Below are positions 53,337 to 61,234 of a stretch of DNA of 64,000 nt, piece by piece. Under the pieces are notes generated by a model that searched no databases, was not told where the DNA came from, and was given only the letters and a program-made list of their open reading frames with translations. The first letter of the stretch is position 1, and each line of letters opens with the position of its first letter. This DNA comes from Streptomyces sp. STR69 (GTDB taxonomy: Bacteria > Actinomycetota > Actinomycetes > Streptomycetales > Streptomycetaceae): contig NZ_JALJRY010000027.1 in assembly GCF_024519455.1 (NCBI RefSeq), positions 26,108-90,107 of the forward strand. Reading direction: 5' to 3'. A program made the position numbers and the translations under genes.

Positions 53337-54398
53337 GTGCCCGCGAAAGAGTACGGAATCTTCCTTCCCATCGGGAACGGCGGCTGGATGCTGTCCACCA
53401 CCGCGCCGCATCCCGAGGCGACCTACGCGTACAACAGGCGTGCCGCCCTGCACGCGGAGAACATCGGTCTCGACTTCGTGATGTCGATGGCCAAGTGGCG
53501 TGGTTTCGGCGGGAGTACGGACCACTGGGGCCGCTCGCTGGAGTCGATGACGATGATGGCGGCGCTCGCCGAGGCGACCAGCCGGGTCAAGATCTGGGCG
53601 ACCCTGCACGCCAACATCCACAACCCCGCCGTCGCGGCGAAGATGCTCACCACCCTCCAGGACATCTCCGGCGGCCGGGCCGGGATGAACATCGTGAACG
53701 GCTCGTACGCCGGGGAGTTCGAGCAGTTCGGCGACTGGGACCCGGAGCTGAGCCACGCGGACCGCTACCGGATGACGGAACTCTGGACGGAGGCCGTCAC
53801 CCGGCTGTGGACCGAGGACTCGGTCACGATGCGCACCCCGTACTTCGACCTCGTCGACTGCGAGTCCCGCCCGCACCCGGCGACCCGGCCGACCGTCATC
53901 AGCGCGGGCCGCTCCGAGGATGCCCGCCGCTTCCAGGCCCGGTACGCCGACGGCGCCTTCCTCGCCGCCGACAGCCTCGACGACATGCGGTCGCTCTCCG
54001 CCGACGTGCACGCCCGCGCGAAGGCCAACGGCCGTGTCTGCAAGACGTATTCGATGCTCACCGTCGTCCAGGACGACACCGACGAACTGGCCGTCAAGAA
54101 GGTCAAGGAGTGGGGCGTAGGCGTCGACCGCGAGGCCCTCGCCCATATGCGCCACACCTGGGGTGTCCCGGAGGACCAGGCGCGCGCCTGGGCCGCCGGT
54201 GCCAACGGGGAGGCCGCCTTCCAGACGCCGTACGTCGCCGGCAGCACCCGTACGGTCACCGAGCACATCGAGTACATCGTGCGCGAGGCCGACCTCGACG
54301 GACTCATGCTGATCTTCCCGGAGTACGACGAGGACATGCTGCTCTTCGGCGACACCGTGCTCCCCGCGCTGCGCGCCCGCGACGAGGTGACGGCCTGA
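53337..54398 (+). CDS. FMNH2-dependent monooxygenase of the luciferase-like family, RutA-like
   Basis: 353 residues. The opening GIFLPIGNGGWMLSTTAPHP and FVMSMAKWRGFGGSTDHWG closely follow RutA of E. coli (pyrimidine oxygenase, which opens the uracil ring with O2 and FMNH2); HANIHNPAVAAKML and ISGGRAGMNIVNGSYAGEFE continue the family pattern. Start GTG 53337 follows AGAAAGG. It ends in TGATG with the hydrolase gene, so they are coupled. RutA relatives also include dimethylsulfone and other monooxygenases, so uracil is not assured. Confidence 0.85.
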   Translation: MPAKEYGIFLPIGNGGWMLSTTAPHPEATYAYNRRAALHAENIGLDFVMSMAKWRGFGGSTDHWGRSLESMTMMAALAEATSRVKIWATLHANIHNPAVAAKMLTTLQDISGGRAGMNIVNGSYAGEFEQFGDWDPELSHADRYRMTELWTEAVTRLWTEDSVTMRTPYFDLVDCESRPHPATRPTVISAGRSEDARRFQARYADGAFLAADSLDDMRSLSADVHARAKANGRVCKTYSMLTVVQDDTDELAVKKVKEWGVGVDREALAHMRHTWGVPEDQARAWAAGANGEAAFQTPYVAGSTRTVTEHIEYIVREADLDGLMLIFPEYDEDMLLFGDTVLPALRARDEVTA

Positions 54399-55057
54399 TG
54401 TCCGACCTGCGCGACAGACAACTCGCCCGCCTCGCACGGTCGGAGAGCAGGCCCGCACTCGTCGTGGTCGACGTACAGCGGGACTTCGCCGACCCCGACC
54501 GGCTCGGGGCGTACGGCCTGACGGACGAGGCGCTGGCGGCGCTGGACCGGACGGTCACCCGTATCGCCGAACTCGTCGACGCCGCGCGCGCCGCCGAAGT
54601 ACCGGTCGTCTGGGTCGAGTTGGGCAGCGACCCGGCACGGCCGTGGCGGTCGAGCAACTGGCTGCGCGAGGGCGACTACGACGCACCCATGAGCCCGGAC
54701 GAGCCGTGCCGGATCGGGACGCCCGGCGCCGAGTGGTATCAAATGCAGCCCGCCGAGGGTGAGTTGCGGGTGGCCAAGCGCGGCTACAGCGGCTTCCTCG
54801 GCACCGATCTCGACGCGCGGCTGCGCTCGGCCGGCTACGACTGGCTCACCGTCGTCGGCCTGACGAGCGAGTGCTGTGTGTACGCGACCGCCCAGGACGC
54901 CGTCCAACTCGACTGGCCCGTCGTCGTGCCCCAGGACACGACGGCCGCCTACGACCACCACGTCAACGCCGCCGCCCTGTTCCAACTCGGCCTGAACGTG
55001 GCCGTGTTGAGCGACGCCGACGAGGTCGTCGAGCTGTGGAAGAAGGCCGCGCGATGA
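54398..55057 (+). CDS. isochorismatase-family cysteine hydrolase, RutB-like
   Basis: 219 residues. Catalytic triad of the family: Asp in VVVDVQRDF, Lys in AKRGYSGFLGTDLDARLRSA and Cys in GLTSECCVYATAQDA. RutB hydrolyses the ureidoacrylate produced by RutA, and the conserved Y-S-G-F block resembles RutB. ATG 54398 overlaps the preceding stop, and its own stop overlaps the next start (ATGA). A role as amidohydrolase on the monooxygenase product is inferred. Confidence 0.87.
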   Translation: MSDLRDRQLARLARSESRPALVVVDVQRDFADPDRLGAYGLTDEALAALDRTVTRIAELVDAARAAEVPVVWVELGSDPARPWRSSNWLREGDYDAPMSPDEPCRIGTPGAEWYQMQPAEGELRVAKRGYSGFLGTDLDARLRSAGYDWLTVVGLTSECCVYATAQDAVQLDWPVVVPQDTTAAYDHHVNAAALFQLGLNVAVLSDADEVVELWKKAAR

Positions 55058-56388
55058 CCGGAATGCACATCGGCTACGACCTCTCCTTCACCCACACCGA
55101 AGGCGCCTGGGCGCGCCAGGGCTCCTGGATCGGGCGGGACTTCCCCGACGTCCGCATGTTCATGGAACTCGCGCAGACCGCCGAACGCGCGGGCGTCGGC
55201 CTGCTGTTCTTCGGCGACGGCAGCGGCATCCCCAGCACCTGGCGCGGCAGCATCGCACCGGCCGTCGAGTGGGGCATCCAGTGGCCGCGCCACGACATGG
55301 CACCGGTCATCGCCGCGATGTCCACCGTGACGGAGAAGGTCGGCTTCGGCCTGACGTACTCCTCCACCTTCATGCATCCCTTCTACGTCGCCCGGCTGTT
55401 GAACTCGCTCGACCATGTGACCGGCGGCCGTATCGCCTTCAACGTGGTCGCCTCCACCCGCGGCGCCGACGCGGCCAACTACGGCTTCGCCGAACTGATG
55501 GACCACGATCTGCGCTACGAGCGGATGGAGGAATTCATCGACGTCTGCCGGGCGTTGTGGGACTCCGTCGCGCCGGACGCCATCGTCCGCGACCGCAGCA
55601 CGGGCCGGTTCGCCGACCCCGAGAAGGTGCACCCCATCGACCACGAAGGGCGCTTCTTCACCGTCAAGGGACCGCTCGCGTCCGTACCCGGTCCGCAGTA
55701 CCACCCGCTCATCGTTCAGGCGGGCAACTCCCCCCGGGGCATTGCCGCTTCGGCCCGCTTCGCCGACCTCGTCTTCGGCTTCGGCGGACATCTGGCCGGC
55801 CAGCAGCGCCATCGCAAGCTGCTCGACGAGGCATTGCTCGCCGAGGGGCGGGACCCGGACCACGTGGGCATCCTCTGGGCCACCCAGGTGATCGTCGGCC
55901 GCACGAAGGCCGAGGCGCTGGCGCGCTGCGAGGCGGTGCACGAGTTCTGGAACGAGGAGGCGGTCGCCACCTACCTCTCGCACAACGCCGGCTACGACTT
56001 CTCGACGCTGCCCGCCTCCTTCCAACTCGGCGAACTGCGCGACGAGTTGGCGGCTGCCAACGCGAGTCCGGCGGGGCTGGTCGGCTCGCTCGTCGCGGAG
56101 TTCGGCGCCGATCACACCATGAGCCGCAGCGAGTTCTTCGCGCACGGCCGGGGGCGGGCGACGGGCCTGGACCACAGCCTCGTCGGTGATCCGGCCGCCG
56201 TGGCCGACGCGTTGGAGGAGAACTTCGCCGCCACCGGAGCACGCGGTGGCTTCATGTTCTCCAGCCCACTGGCCATGCCCGCCGGCTTCGCCGCGATCAG
56301 CGAACTGCTGCTCCCCGAACTGCGCCGCCGCGGTGCGCTCGCAGCGGCCTACCCCGGATCGACTCTCCGCGAGAACCTGGCAGTTTGA
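55054..56388 (+). CDS. NtaA/SnaA/DszA-family FMNH2-dependent monooxygenase
   Basis: 444 residues of the nitrilotriacetate/dibenzothiophene-sulfone/pristinamycin monooxygenase class. Family blocks: HDMAPVIAAMSTVTEKVGFG, TYSSTFMHPFYVARLLNSLD, HVTGGRIAFNVVAST, NYGFAELMDHDLRYERMEEF, HEGRFFTVKGPL, PLIVQAGNSPRG. It needs FMNH2 from a separate reductase; the gene at 57805 is the candidate. Second luciferase-like oxygenase in the cluster, suggesting two sequential oxidations. Start ATG 55054 overlaps the hydrolase stop. Confidence 0.9.
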   Translation: MTGMHIGYDLSFTHTEGAWARQGSWIGRDFPDVRMFMELAQTAERAGVGLLFFGDGSGIPSTWRGSIAPAVEWGIQWPRHDMAPVIAAMSTVTEKVGFGLTYSSTFMHPFYVARLLNSLDHVTGGRIAFNVVASTRGADAANYGFAELMDHDLRYERMEEFIDVCRALWDSVAPDAIVRDRSTGRFADPEKVHPIDHEGRFFTVKGPLASVPGPQYHPLIVQAGNSPRGIAASARFADLVFGFGGHLAGQQRHRKLLDEALLAEGRDPDHVGILWATQVIVGRTKAEALARCEAVHEFWNEEAVATYLSHNAGYDFSTLPASFQLGELRDELAAANASPAGLVGSLVAEFGADHTMSRSEFFAHGRGRATGLDHSLVGDPAAVADALEENFAATGARGGFMFSSPLAMPAGFAAISELLLPELRRRGALAAAYPGSTLRENLAV

Positions 56389-56389
56389 G

Positions 56390-57808
56390 ATGCCCGCAGT
56401 GAATGAGGGCGAGGGCGTACGGCGTGACTGGTTCGCCCTCGGCAGTCTGTGCACCGGGTTCTTCATGCTGCTGCTGGACAGCACGATCACCTCGGTCGCG
56501 CTGCCGTCACTGATCAGTGGGCTGCACGCCAGTGAGACCGCCGCGATGTGGGTCAACAGCGGCTATCTCATCGCGTACGCGGTGCCGTTGGTCGTCGCGG
56601 GACGGCTGGGCGATCGCTACGGCCATCGACGCGTCCACCTGGTCGGACTGGCCGCGTTCACGCTCGGCTCGCTGCTGTGCGCAACTGCCCCCACCATCAC
56701 GGCACTTGTCGCCTGGCGGATTGCACAGGGCATCGGTGCCGCGCTGATGACCCCGCAGTGCCTGACCCTCATCAAGGCGCTGTTCCGGCCGCCGCGTCTC
56801 GCCGTCGCGCTCGGAGTCTGGGGCGCGGTCGGCGGAGCGGCGGTGGCTGTCGGGCCGCTGCTGGGCGGATTCCTTGTGGCGGCCGGGGGTTGGCCCGCGG
56901 TGTTCTGGGTCAACGTCCCGGTCGGTGTCGCCGCGATGGTCGCCGTGGCCGCGTTCGTACCGGTCCTGCCGCGCCAGGAGGCACGCATCCCGGTCTGGGC
57001 GATCTGTGCGAACGCGAGCGGTGTCGGTGCGCTGGTGATCGGCATCCAGGGCACGGACGCGGCGCGGGCCCAAGTGCTGGGCGTGCCACGGTGGTTGCTC
57101 GTCGTCGTCGGCGTGGTGGTGGTCGCGGGGGTGGTGTGGTTCCAGCGCCGGGACGGGCAACGCGCCCTGGTGCCGGTCGAGTTGCTGCGCAGCCGGGGGT
57201 TCGTCGTCGCGGCCTGGGCCGGAGCCGCCGCGGCCTTCTGCTCCGGGTCGGCCATGATTCCGCTGATGCTGTACCTCCAGCGGGAGCGCGGTCTCGACGC
57301 GGGCGCGGCTGCCCTCACCCTCGTACCGATGGGCGTGGTCTGCCTGTTGGGGGCGCCGGTGTCGGCCCGGCTCAACAACGGAATCGGGTCCCGCGCGGTC
57401 GCCGTCATCGGCTCCGGCGCGCTCGTCCTGTCCATCGGGGCGTCGGCGGTGCTCGTCGCGACCGACGCCCCGATCGCCGCGCTGACCGCCACGTTCGCGG
57501 TGTACGGGGTGGCCAACTCCTTTGTCTGGTCGCCCCTTTCGATCGCGGCGGTCACATCGGTCGGCCCGGACGAGGTCGGTGCGGCCTCCGGAACCTTCAA
57601 CGCGATGAAGCAACTCGGCGCGGTACTGGGCAGCGCGGTCTGCGCCGTTCTGCTGGCCGGCCACGGCTACGCGGTCACGCTCGGCGGGCTCGCGGCGGTC
57701 GGACTGGTCTGTCTCCTGGCATCCGTACTCCTGCGAACCGAGTCTCCCGGGGGCGGTCGCTCCGCGCTGCCCGCCGCGTCACAACTACCCACAGGAGTCG
57801 CCCGATGA
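56390..57808 (+). CDS. MFS transporter, DHA2-type (EmrB/QacA group)
   Basis: 472 residues with about 13-14 membrane helices; motif A GRLGDRYGHRRVHLVGL and helix 1 LLLDSTITSVALPSL are typical of the drug/H+ antiporter DHA2 group. In this cluster it may export a product or an unwanted intermediate, or protect against the substrate. The ATG follows the oxygenase stop by one base, and its stop overlaps the reductase start. Confidence 0.9.
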   Translation: MPAVNEGEGVRRDWFALGSLCTGFFMLLLDSTITSVALPSLISGLHASETAAMWVNSGYLIAYAVPLVVAGRLGDRYGHRRVHLVGLAAFTLGSLLCATAPTITALVAWRIAQGIGAALMTPQCLTLIKALFRPPRLAVALGVWGAVGGAAVAVGPLLGGFLVAAGGWPAVFWVNVPVGVAAMVAVAAFVPVLPRQEARIPVWAICANASGVGALVIGIQGTDAARAQVLGVPRWLLVVVGVVVVAGVVWFQRRDGQRALVPVELLRSRGFVVAAWAGAAAAFCSGSAMIPLMLYLQRERGLDAGAAALTLVPMGVVCLLGAPVSARLNNGIGSRAVAVIGSGALVLSIGASAVLVATDAPIAALTATFAVYGVANSFVWSPLSIAAVTSVGPDEVGAASGTFNAMKQLGAVLGSAVCAVLLAGHGYAVTLGGLAAVGLVCLLASVLLRTESPGGGRSALPAASQLPTGVAR

Positions 57809-58353
57809 AGCCTGACGCAGACGGGGGTTGCACGATGACGGCAATGGAAGGCCTGGAGAATCTGGACGGCATCATCTCGGATCCCGGGGAGATGACGAGG
57901 GCGTTCTCCGGGTTCCCGTCAGGCGTCGCCGCCATCTCCGCCCGTGTCCAGGACGACCCGATCGTCATGATCGTCTCGTCGTTCGCGGTCGGGGTCTCCC
58001 ACAACCCGCCCATGGTCTCCTTCGCCGCCCAACACACCTCCACCACTTGGCCCGTACTGTCCCGTGCGCAGGCGATCGGGATCTCCGTCCTGGGGGAGGG
58101 GCACAGCGACAAGGCCCGCCAACTCGCCTCCCGCAGCAAGGCGGGCCGGTTCGCCGACCTCCGTACGGTGGAAGCGGCATCCGGTGCGATCTTCCTCGAC
58201 GGCGCACCAGTGTGGCTGGAGTGCACGGTCGAGCACAGCTACCCGGCAGGCGACCACGACATCATCGTGCTGCGTGTGCTGGCCATGCGGTCGGACGACG
58301 CGCGGAGTCCACTGGTGTGGCATCGAAGGACGCTCAAGATGCTGGGGAGTTGA
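57805..58353 (+). CDS. flavin reductase domain protein (RutF/HpaC-type)
   Basis: 182 residues. The FMN-binding split barrel FSGFPSGVAAISARVQDDPI, IVSSFAVGVSHNPPMVSFAA and LECTVEHSYPAGDHDIIVLR is the flavin reductase family that supplies FMNH2 to two-component monooxygenases. ATG 57805 has AGGAG 8 nt upstream and overlaps the MFS stop. It would serve the oxygenases at 53337 and 55054. Its 3' end overlaps the convergent DUF2236 gene by 20 bp. Confidence 0.9.
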   Translation: MKPDADGGCTMTAMEGLENLDGIISDPGEMTRAFSGFPSGVAAISARVQDDPIVMIVSSFAVGVSHNPPMVSFAAQHTSTTWPVLSRAQAIGISVLGEGHSDKARQLASRSKAGRFADLRTVEAASGAIFLDGAPVWLECTVEHSYPAGDHDIIVLRVLAMRSDDARSPLVWHRRTLKMLGS

Positions 58354-59227
58354 GTCCTGGGCCGGTGCGGCGCCGGTTCTGCCGCAGCCGCTCGGGAAGC
58401 GGCCTGCGGAAGTCGGGAAGCAGGCGCTGGGCGAGGAACGCGGACTTCAGGAAGGCGCGGACGGCACACTCGCGGCGGGGACTCATCCAGCCGATCCGAT
58501 GGAGCCGGCACACGCGCTCGCCGGCCAGACAGCGGGTCAGGTCTCTGCCGAACGCCCGTAAGGGGGACGGGAACCAGCGCTCGGCGAAGAACTCCATCAT
58601 CGCGGTCGCCACACGGTGACCCGACTCCGTCTCCTCGTACGGCCGGGCGTCGAACTTCAGGGCGAACTCGGTCATCGCGTCCCAGTCCTCGGGGAACGCC
58701 TCGTCGGCCAGCGGCCCGGACTCGCGTTCCAGAAGGCGGAAGAGAGCTTGCGCCCAGCGATGCCAGGCGACCTTCATGCTCTCGCTCGTACCGGGCAGCC
58801 CCAGCGAGGTCTGCAGCCGGTCCGCGAACGTCGCCAGCAGGACCAGGGGATAGACGAAGTCGTCGGTGTCGTCGAAGTTGCCGGGCAGGTGCGGGGTCGC
58901 GCGGGCGATACCCAGGTGGATGCGGTTGAGCCGTTCGGCGGCGCCGCGGCCCGCCGAGCTGGACAACCCGTCGACCATCCAGGCCATCAGGAACTTGTTG
59001 CCGTCCTCGAAACGCCGCTGGGGTCTCTTCTCCAGTTTCGCGGTGTGGGCCAGGGTGGCGGATCCGAAGCCCGGCTGCATCATGCGCATGGTGCCCGGAT
59101 AGACCATCATCGCCAGCGCGAACTCGGGGACGCGGTGGCCGACGTAGAGCGAGATCATCCGCTCCCAGTCGGTCTCCGGGTCCATCCGGGCCAGCTCGCG
59201 GTCGACCCACTTGTAGCCACGGCGCAC
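58334..59227 (-). CDS. oxygenase MpaB / DUF2236 family protein
   Basis: 297 residues, helical, cytoplasmic. Blocks LYVGHRVPEFALAMMVYPG, DGNKFLMAWMVDGLSS, HLPGNFDDTDDFVYPL and VAWHRWAQALFRLLE fit the MpaB/latex-clearing-like family, which binds heme b. GTG 59227 has GGGGGAAG upstream. Contains one TTA leucine codon, so expression should depend on bldA. The 3' end overlaps the flavin reductase gene tail to tail. Reaction unknown. Confidence 0.75.
   Translation of the reverse strand: MRRGYKWVDRELARMDPETDWERMISLYVGHRVPEFALAMMVYPGTMRMMQPGFGSATLAHTAKLEKRPQRRFEDGNKFLMAWMVDGLSSSAGRGAAERLNRIHLGIARATPHLPGNFDDTDDFVYPLVLLATFADRLQTSLGLPGTSESMKVAWHRWAQALFRLLERESGPLADEAFPEDWDAMTEFALKFDARPYEETESGHRVATAMMEFFAERWFPSPLRAFGRDLTRCLAGERVCRLHRIGWMSPRRECAVRAFLKSAFLAQRLLPDFRRPLPERLRQNRRRTGPGLNSPAS
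58559..58561 (-). other. TTA leucine codon in the MpaB/DUF2236 gene
   Basis: On the minus strand, codon 223 from GTG 59227 reads TTA (context PSPLRAFG). It is one of only two in-frame TTA codons I found in the window. Confidence 0.85.
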
Positions 59228-59410
59228 TGTTGCTTCCCCCTACTCGGACCTTCAGAGAGGGGACGCTCCGACACGGGCCGGTCGATGCCGCGATCCGTCG
59301 TGAGCTGCGTCACTTCGGCCGAGAACGACAGGTCTCCACCCGAGGGTGGAGCCACTGAATCAGCCCGTGGGTGGTGGTGATCGACGCAGGTCGGAGCGCA
59401 GCCTTGTGCC

Positions 59411-60052
59411 ATGGGTTCACTGCATTCCGCACTCGTCACTCTCATCGGCGTCTGCGTCGCGATCTTCGTCGTGGCGTGGGTTATCGGCGCGGTCTACTTC
59501 GGTGTGAAGAGCGAAGCCGGGCTGCGCGGTTGGGCGCGCGGTCTGCGCCGCACCCTGCTCCGGCGGGTTCCGCTGGTCGTGGGTGCCTACGCGTTCTCTG
59601 TCCTGATCAGACAGGCTCCGGACTCCTTCTGGCACCACCTCCAGTACTGGCAGCCCGAACTCGCCCTTCTGGGCACCCTGTTGGCCATCGCCTCCACGGC
59701 TCTGCTGCTGTGGGCCCGTTGGGTCCTCGGTGTCATGTGGGCCAGCATCCCGCTGGTCCACGAACACCACGAACTGCGCACCGAGGGCCCCTACCGAATA
59801 GTGCGGCACCCCATCTACACCGGCCTCCTCGGCCTCGTCCTCGGCGGGATGCTCGCCTGCGGCTTCGGCGTCTGGATCGTGCTCCTGGCGGTCGCCGTCC
59901 CCTGGCTGCTGCGCCGCGTCCGGATCGAGGACGGGCTGATGGCCGACCGGTTCGGTGCGTCTTACGAGGCCTACCGGGCCCGGGTTCCGGCCCTGATCCC
60001 GTGGACCCGACCTGTTCCGGTCGCGCCCCGGGCCGTCGACAGTCAGTCGTGA
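59411..60052 (+). CDS. isoprenylcysteine carboxyl methyltransferase-like (ICMT family) membrane protein
   Basis: 213 residues with about five membrane helices. The conserved C-terminal SAM-binding region is clear: LRTEGPYRIVRHPIYTGLLG and IEDGLMADRFGASYEAYRAR with VPALIPW. The family methylates isoprenylated Cys in eukaryotes and various lipids or small molecules in bacteria; the substrate here is unknown. ATG 59411. Divergent from the DUF2236 gene. Confidence 0.87.
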   Translation: MGSLHSALVTLIGVCVAIFVVAWVIGAVYFGVKSEAGLRGWARGLRRTLLRRVPLVVGAYAFSVLIRQAPDSFWHHLQYWQPELALLGTLLAIASTALLLWARWVLGVMWASIPLVHEHHELRTEGPYRIVRHPIYTGLLGLVLGGMLACGFGVWIVLLAVAVPWLLRRVRIEDGLMADRFGASYEAYRARVPALIPWTRPVPVAPRAVDSQS

Positions 60053-60255
60053 GGGACCAGGCCGGCGGAAAGGTGAATGTGATGCACGCCACATGATGGG
60101 AGCGCATAGCGGGGTAGGGGTCATTGCCTTTGTTATAGGTGTGGGGGCGTGTCCGCGGTCGTGCGGGGCGTACCGGGGTCGATGACGCTGCGCTGCCCCG
60201 CGACGCTGCAGTCCGAGGCCGGCGTCGCCGACTGGGAGGTAAGGGGTCGACGCTG

Positions 60256-60762
60256 ATGGAGCAGTCGCGGGCCGACGAGTTCGACCGGTTCGTGGCGGCT
60301 CGGTGGTCGGCGTTGTTTCATCTGGCGAAGCTGCTCACCGGCGGAGACCGGCACCGGGCGGAGGACCTGCTGCAGGAAGCGCTGGTCAAGCTGTGGTTTG
60401 CGTGGCCGAAGGTGGCCGAGCAGGCGCCCGAGGCCTATGTGCGCAAGGTTCTGGTCCGCGCCGCGGCTCGCTCGGCACGGCGTCGCTGGTGGGGCGAGCA
60501 CCCCGTCGACCAGTTGCCCGACCCGCCCGAGGTGGGAGACGAGACCGACGCCGTCGATGAACGGACCCGGTTGGAGGCCATGTTGGCGTTGTTGCCGGCG
60601 CGGCAGCGGGCCGCGGTGGTGCTGCGCTACTACCAGGACCTGCCCGAGCAGCATGTCGCGAAGGTGCTGGGGTGTCCGGTGGGTACCGCCCGTTCACTCA
60701 CGGCACGCGGCGTCGCACGGTTGCGGCGGCTTCTGGCCGAGGCAGTCGAGTCGGTGGAGTGA
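60256..60762 (+). CDS. SigE-family ECF RNA polymerase sigma factor
   Basis: 168 residues from ATG 60256 (MEQSRADEFDRFVAARW). Region 2 (ALFHLAKLLTGGDRHRAEDL, LLQEALVKLWFAW) and region 4 (LPARQRAAVVLRYYQDLPEQ, VAKVLGCPVGTARSL) are intact. It is the short SigE subfamily common in actinobacteria, not the developmental sigma-E. The 39 in-frame codons upstream lie in leader DNA. The next gene, starting 10 bp after the stop, encodes a one-helix membrane protein that may be its anti-sigma partner. Confidence 0.92.
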   Translation: MEQSRADEFDRFVAARWSALFHLAKLLTGGDRHRAEDLLQEALVKLWFAWPKVAEQAPEAYVRKVLVRAAARSARRRWWGEHPVDQLPDPPEVGDETDAVDERTRLEAMLALLPARQRAAVVLRYYQDLPEQHVAKVLGCPVGTARSLTARGVARLRRLLAEAVESVE

Positions 60763-60772
60763 AGAAGGAGCC

Positions 60773-61147
60773 ATGGACCACTTCGAGCAGGGGCTGGCCC
60801 GCATGATGCGTGACGGCGACGAAGACACACCCTACGAGGAGCGGCACCAAGTCCGCCTGCGAGCCGGCGTCCGTGCCCGGCAGCGGGCCCGGACGGTCTG
60901 GATGGCCACCGGATCCCTGCTGACCGTCGCCGGACTCGGAGTCGGACTGACGCTCCTGGCGAGCTTGTCCGCTCAGAGCGGGTCCAACGATCCTCAGCCC
61001 CGCCCCGTCACCTCTGCGGAGTCGGTCACGGGGCCGTCGACGGCCCGCCCCGCCTCCACTGCCGAGGGGGCGTCGCTGCCGACACGGACCTCAACCACCA
61101 CCCGGGTAGCCGCCACTTGGCCGGGTTCAAGGAGTTCCGGTCAGTGA
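60773..61147 (+). CDS. small single-pass membrane protein, putative anti-sigma partner
   Basis: 124 residues. The acidic/basic cytoplasmic segment (MDHFEQGLARMMRDGDEDTP, RLRAGVRARQRART) precedes one membrane helix (VWMATGSLLTVAGLGVGLTL) and a Ser/Thr/Pro-rich outer part. AAGGAG stands before ATG 60773. Location directly after an ECF gene is typical for anti-sigma factors; no zinc-binding HxxxCxxC motif is present, so this is inferred. Confidence 0.72.
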   Translation: MDHFEQGLARMMRDGDEDTPYEERHQVRLRAGVRARQRARTVWMATGSLLTVAGLGVGLTLLASLSAQSGSNDPQPRPVTSAESVTGPSTARPASTAEGASLPTRTSTTTRVAATWPGSRSSGQ

Positions 61148-61234
61148 GGGCCGACCGAGCCGGCGTGACCACCACCGCCCGCCGGTCGGCGGATCCCCGC
61201 TTGTCCTGCTCTCCACGAACTGAAAGCTCACCAC

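Noticed and set aside
60117..60140. TTGCC/TATAGGT-like promoter before the SigE-family gene
   Set aside because: The two boxes are too close to each other to form a sigma70-type promoter.
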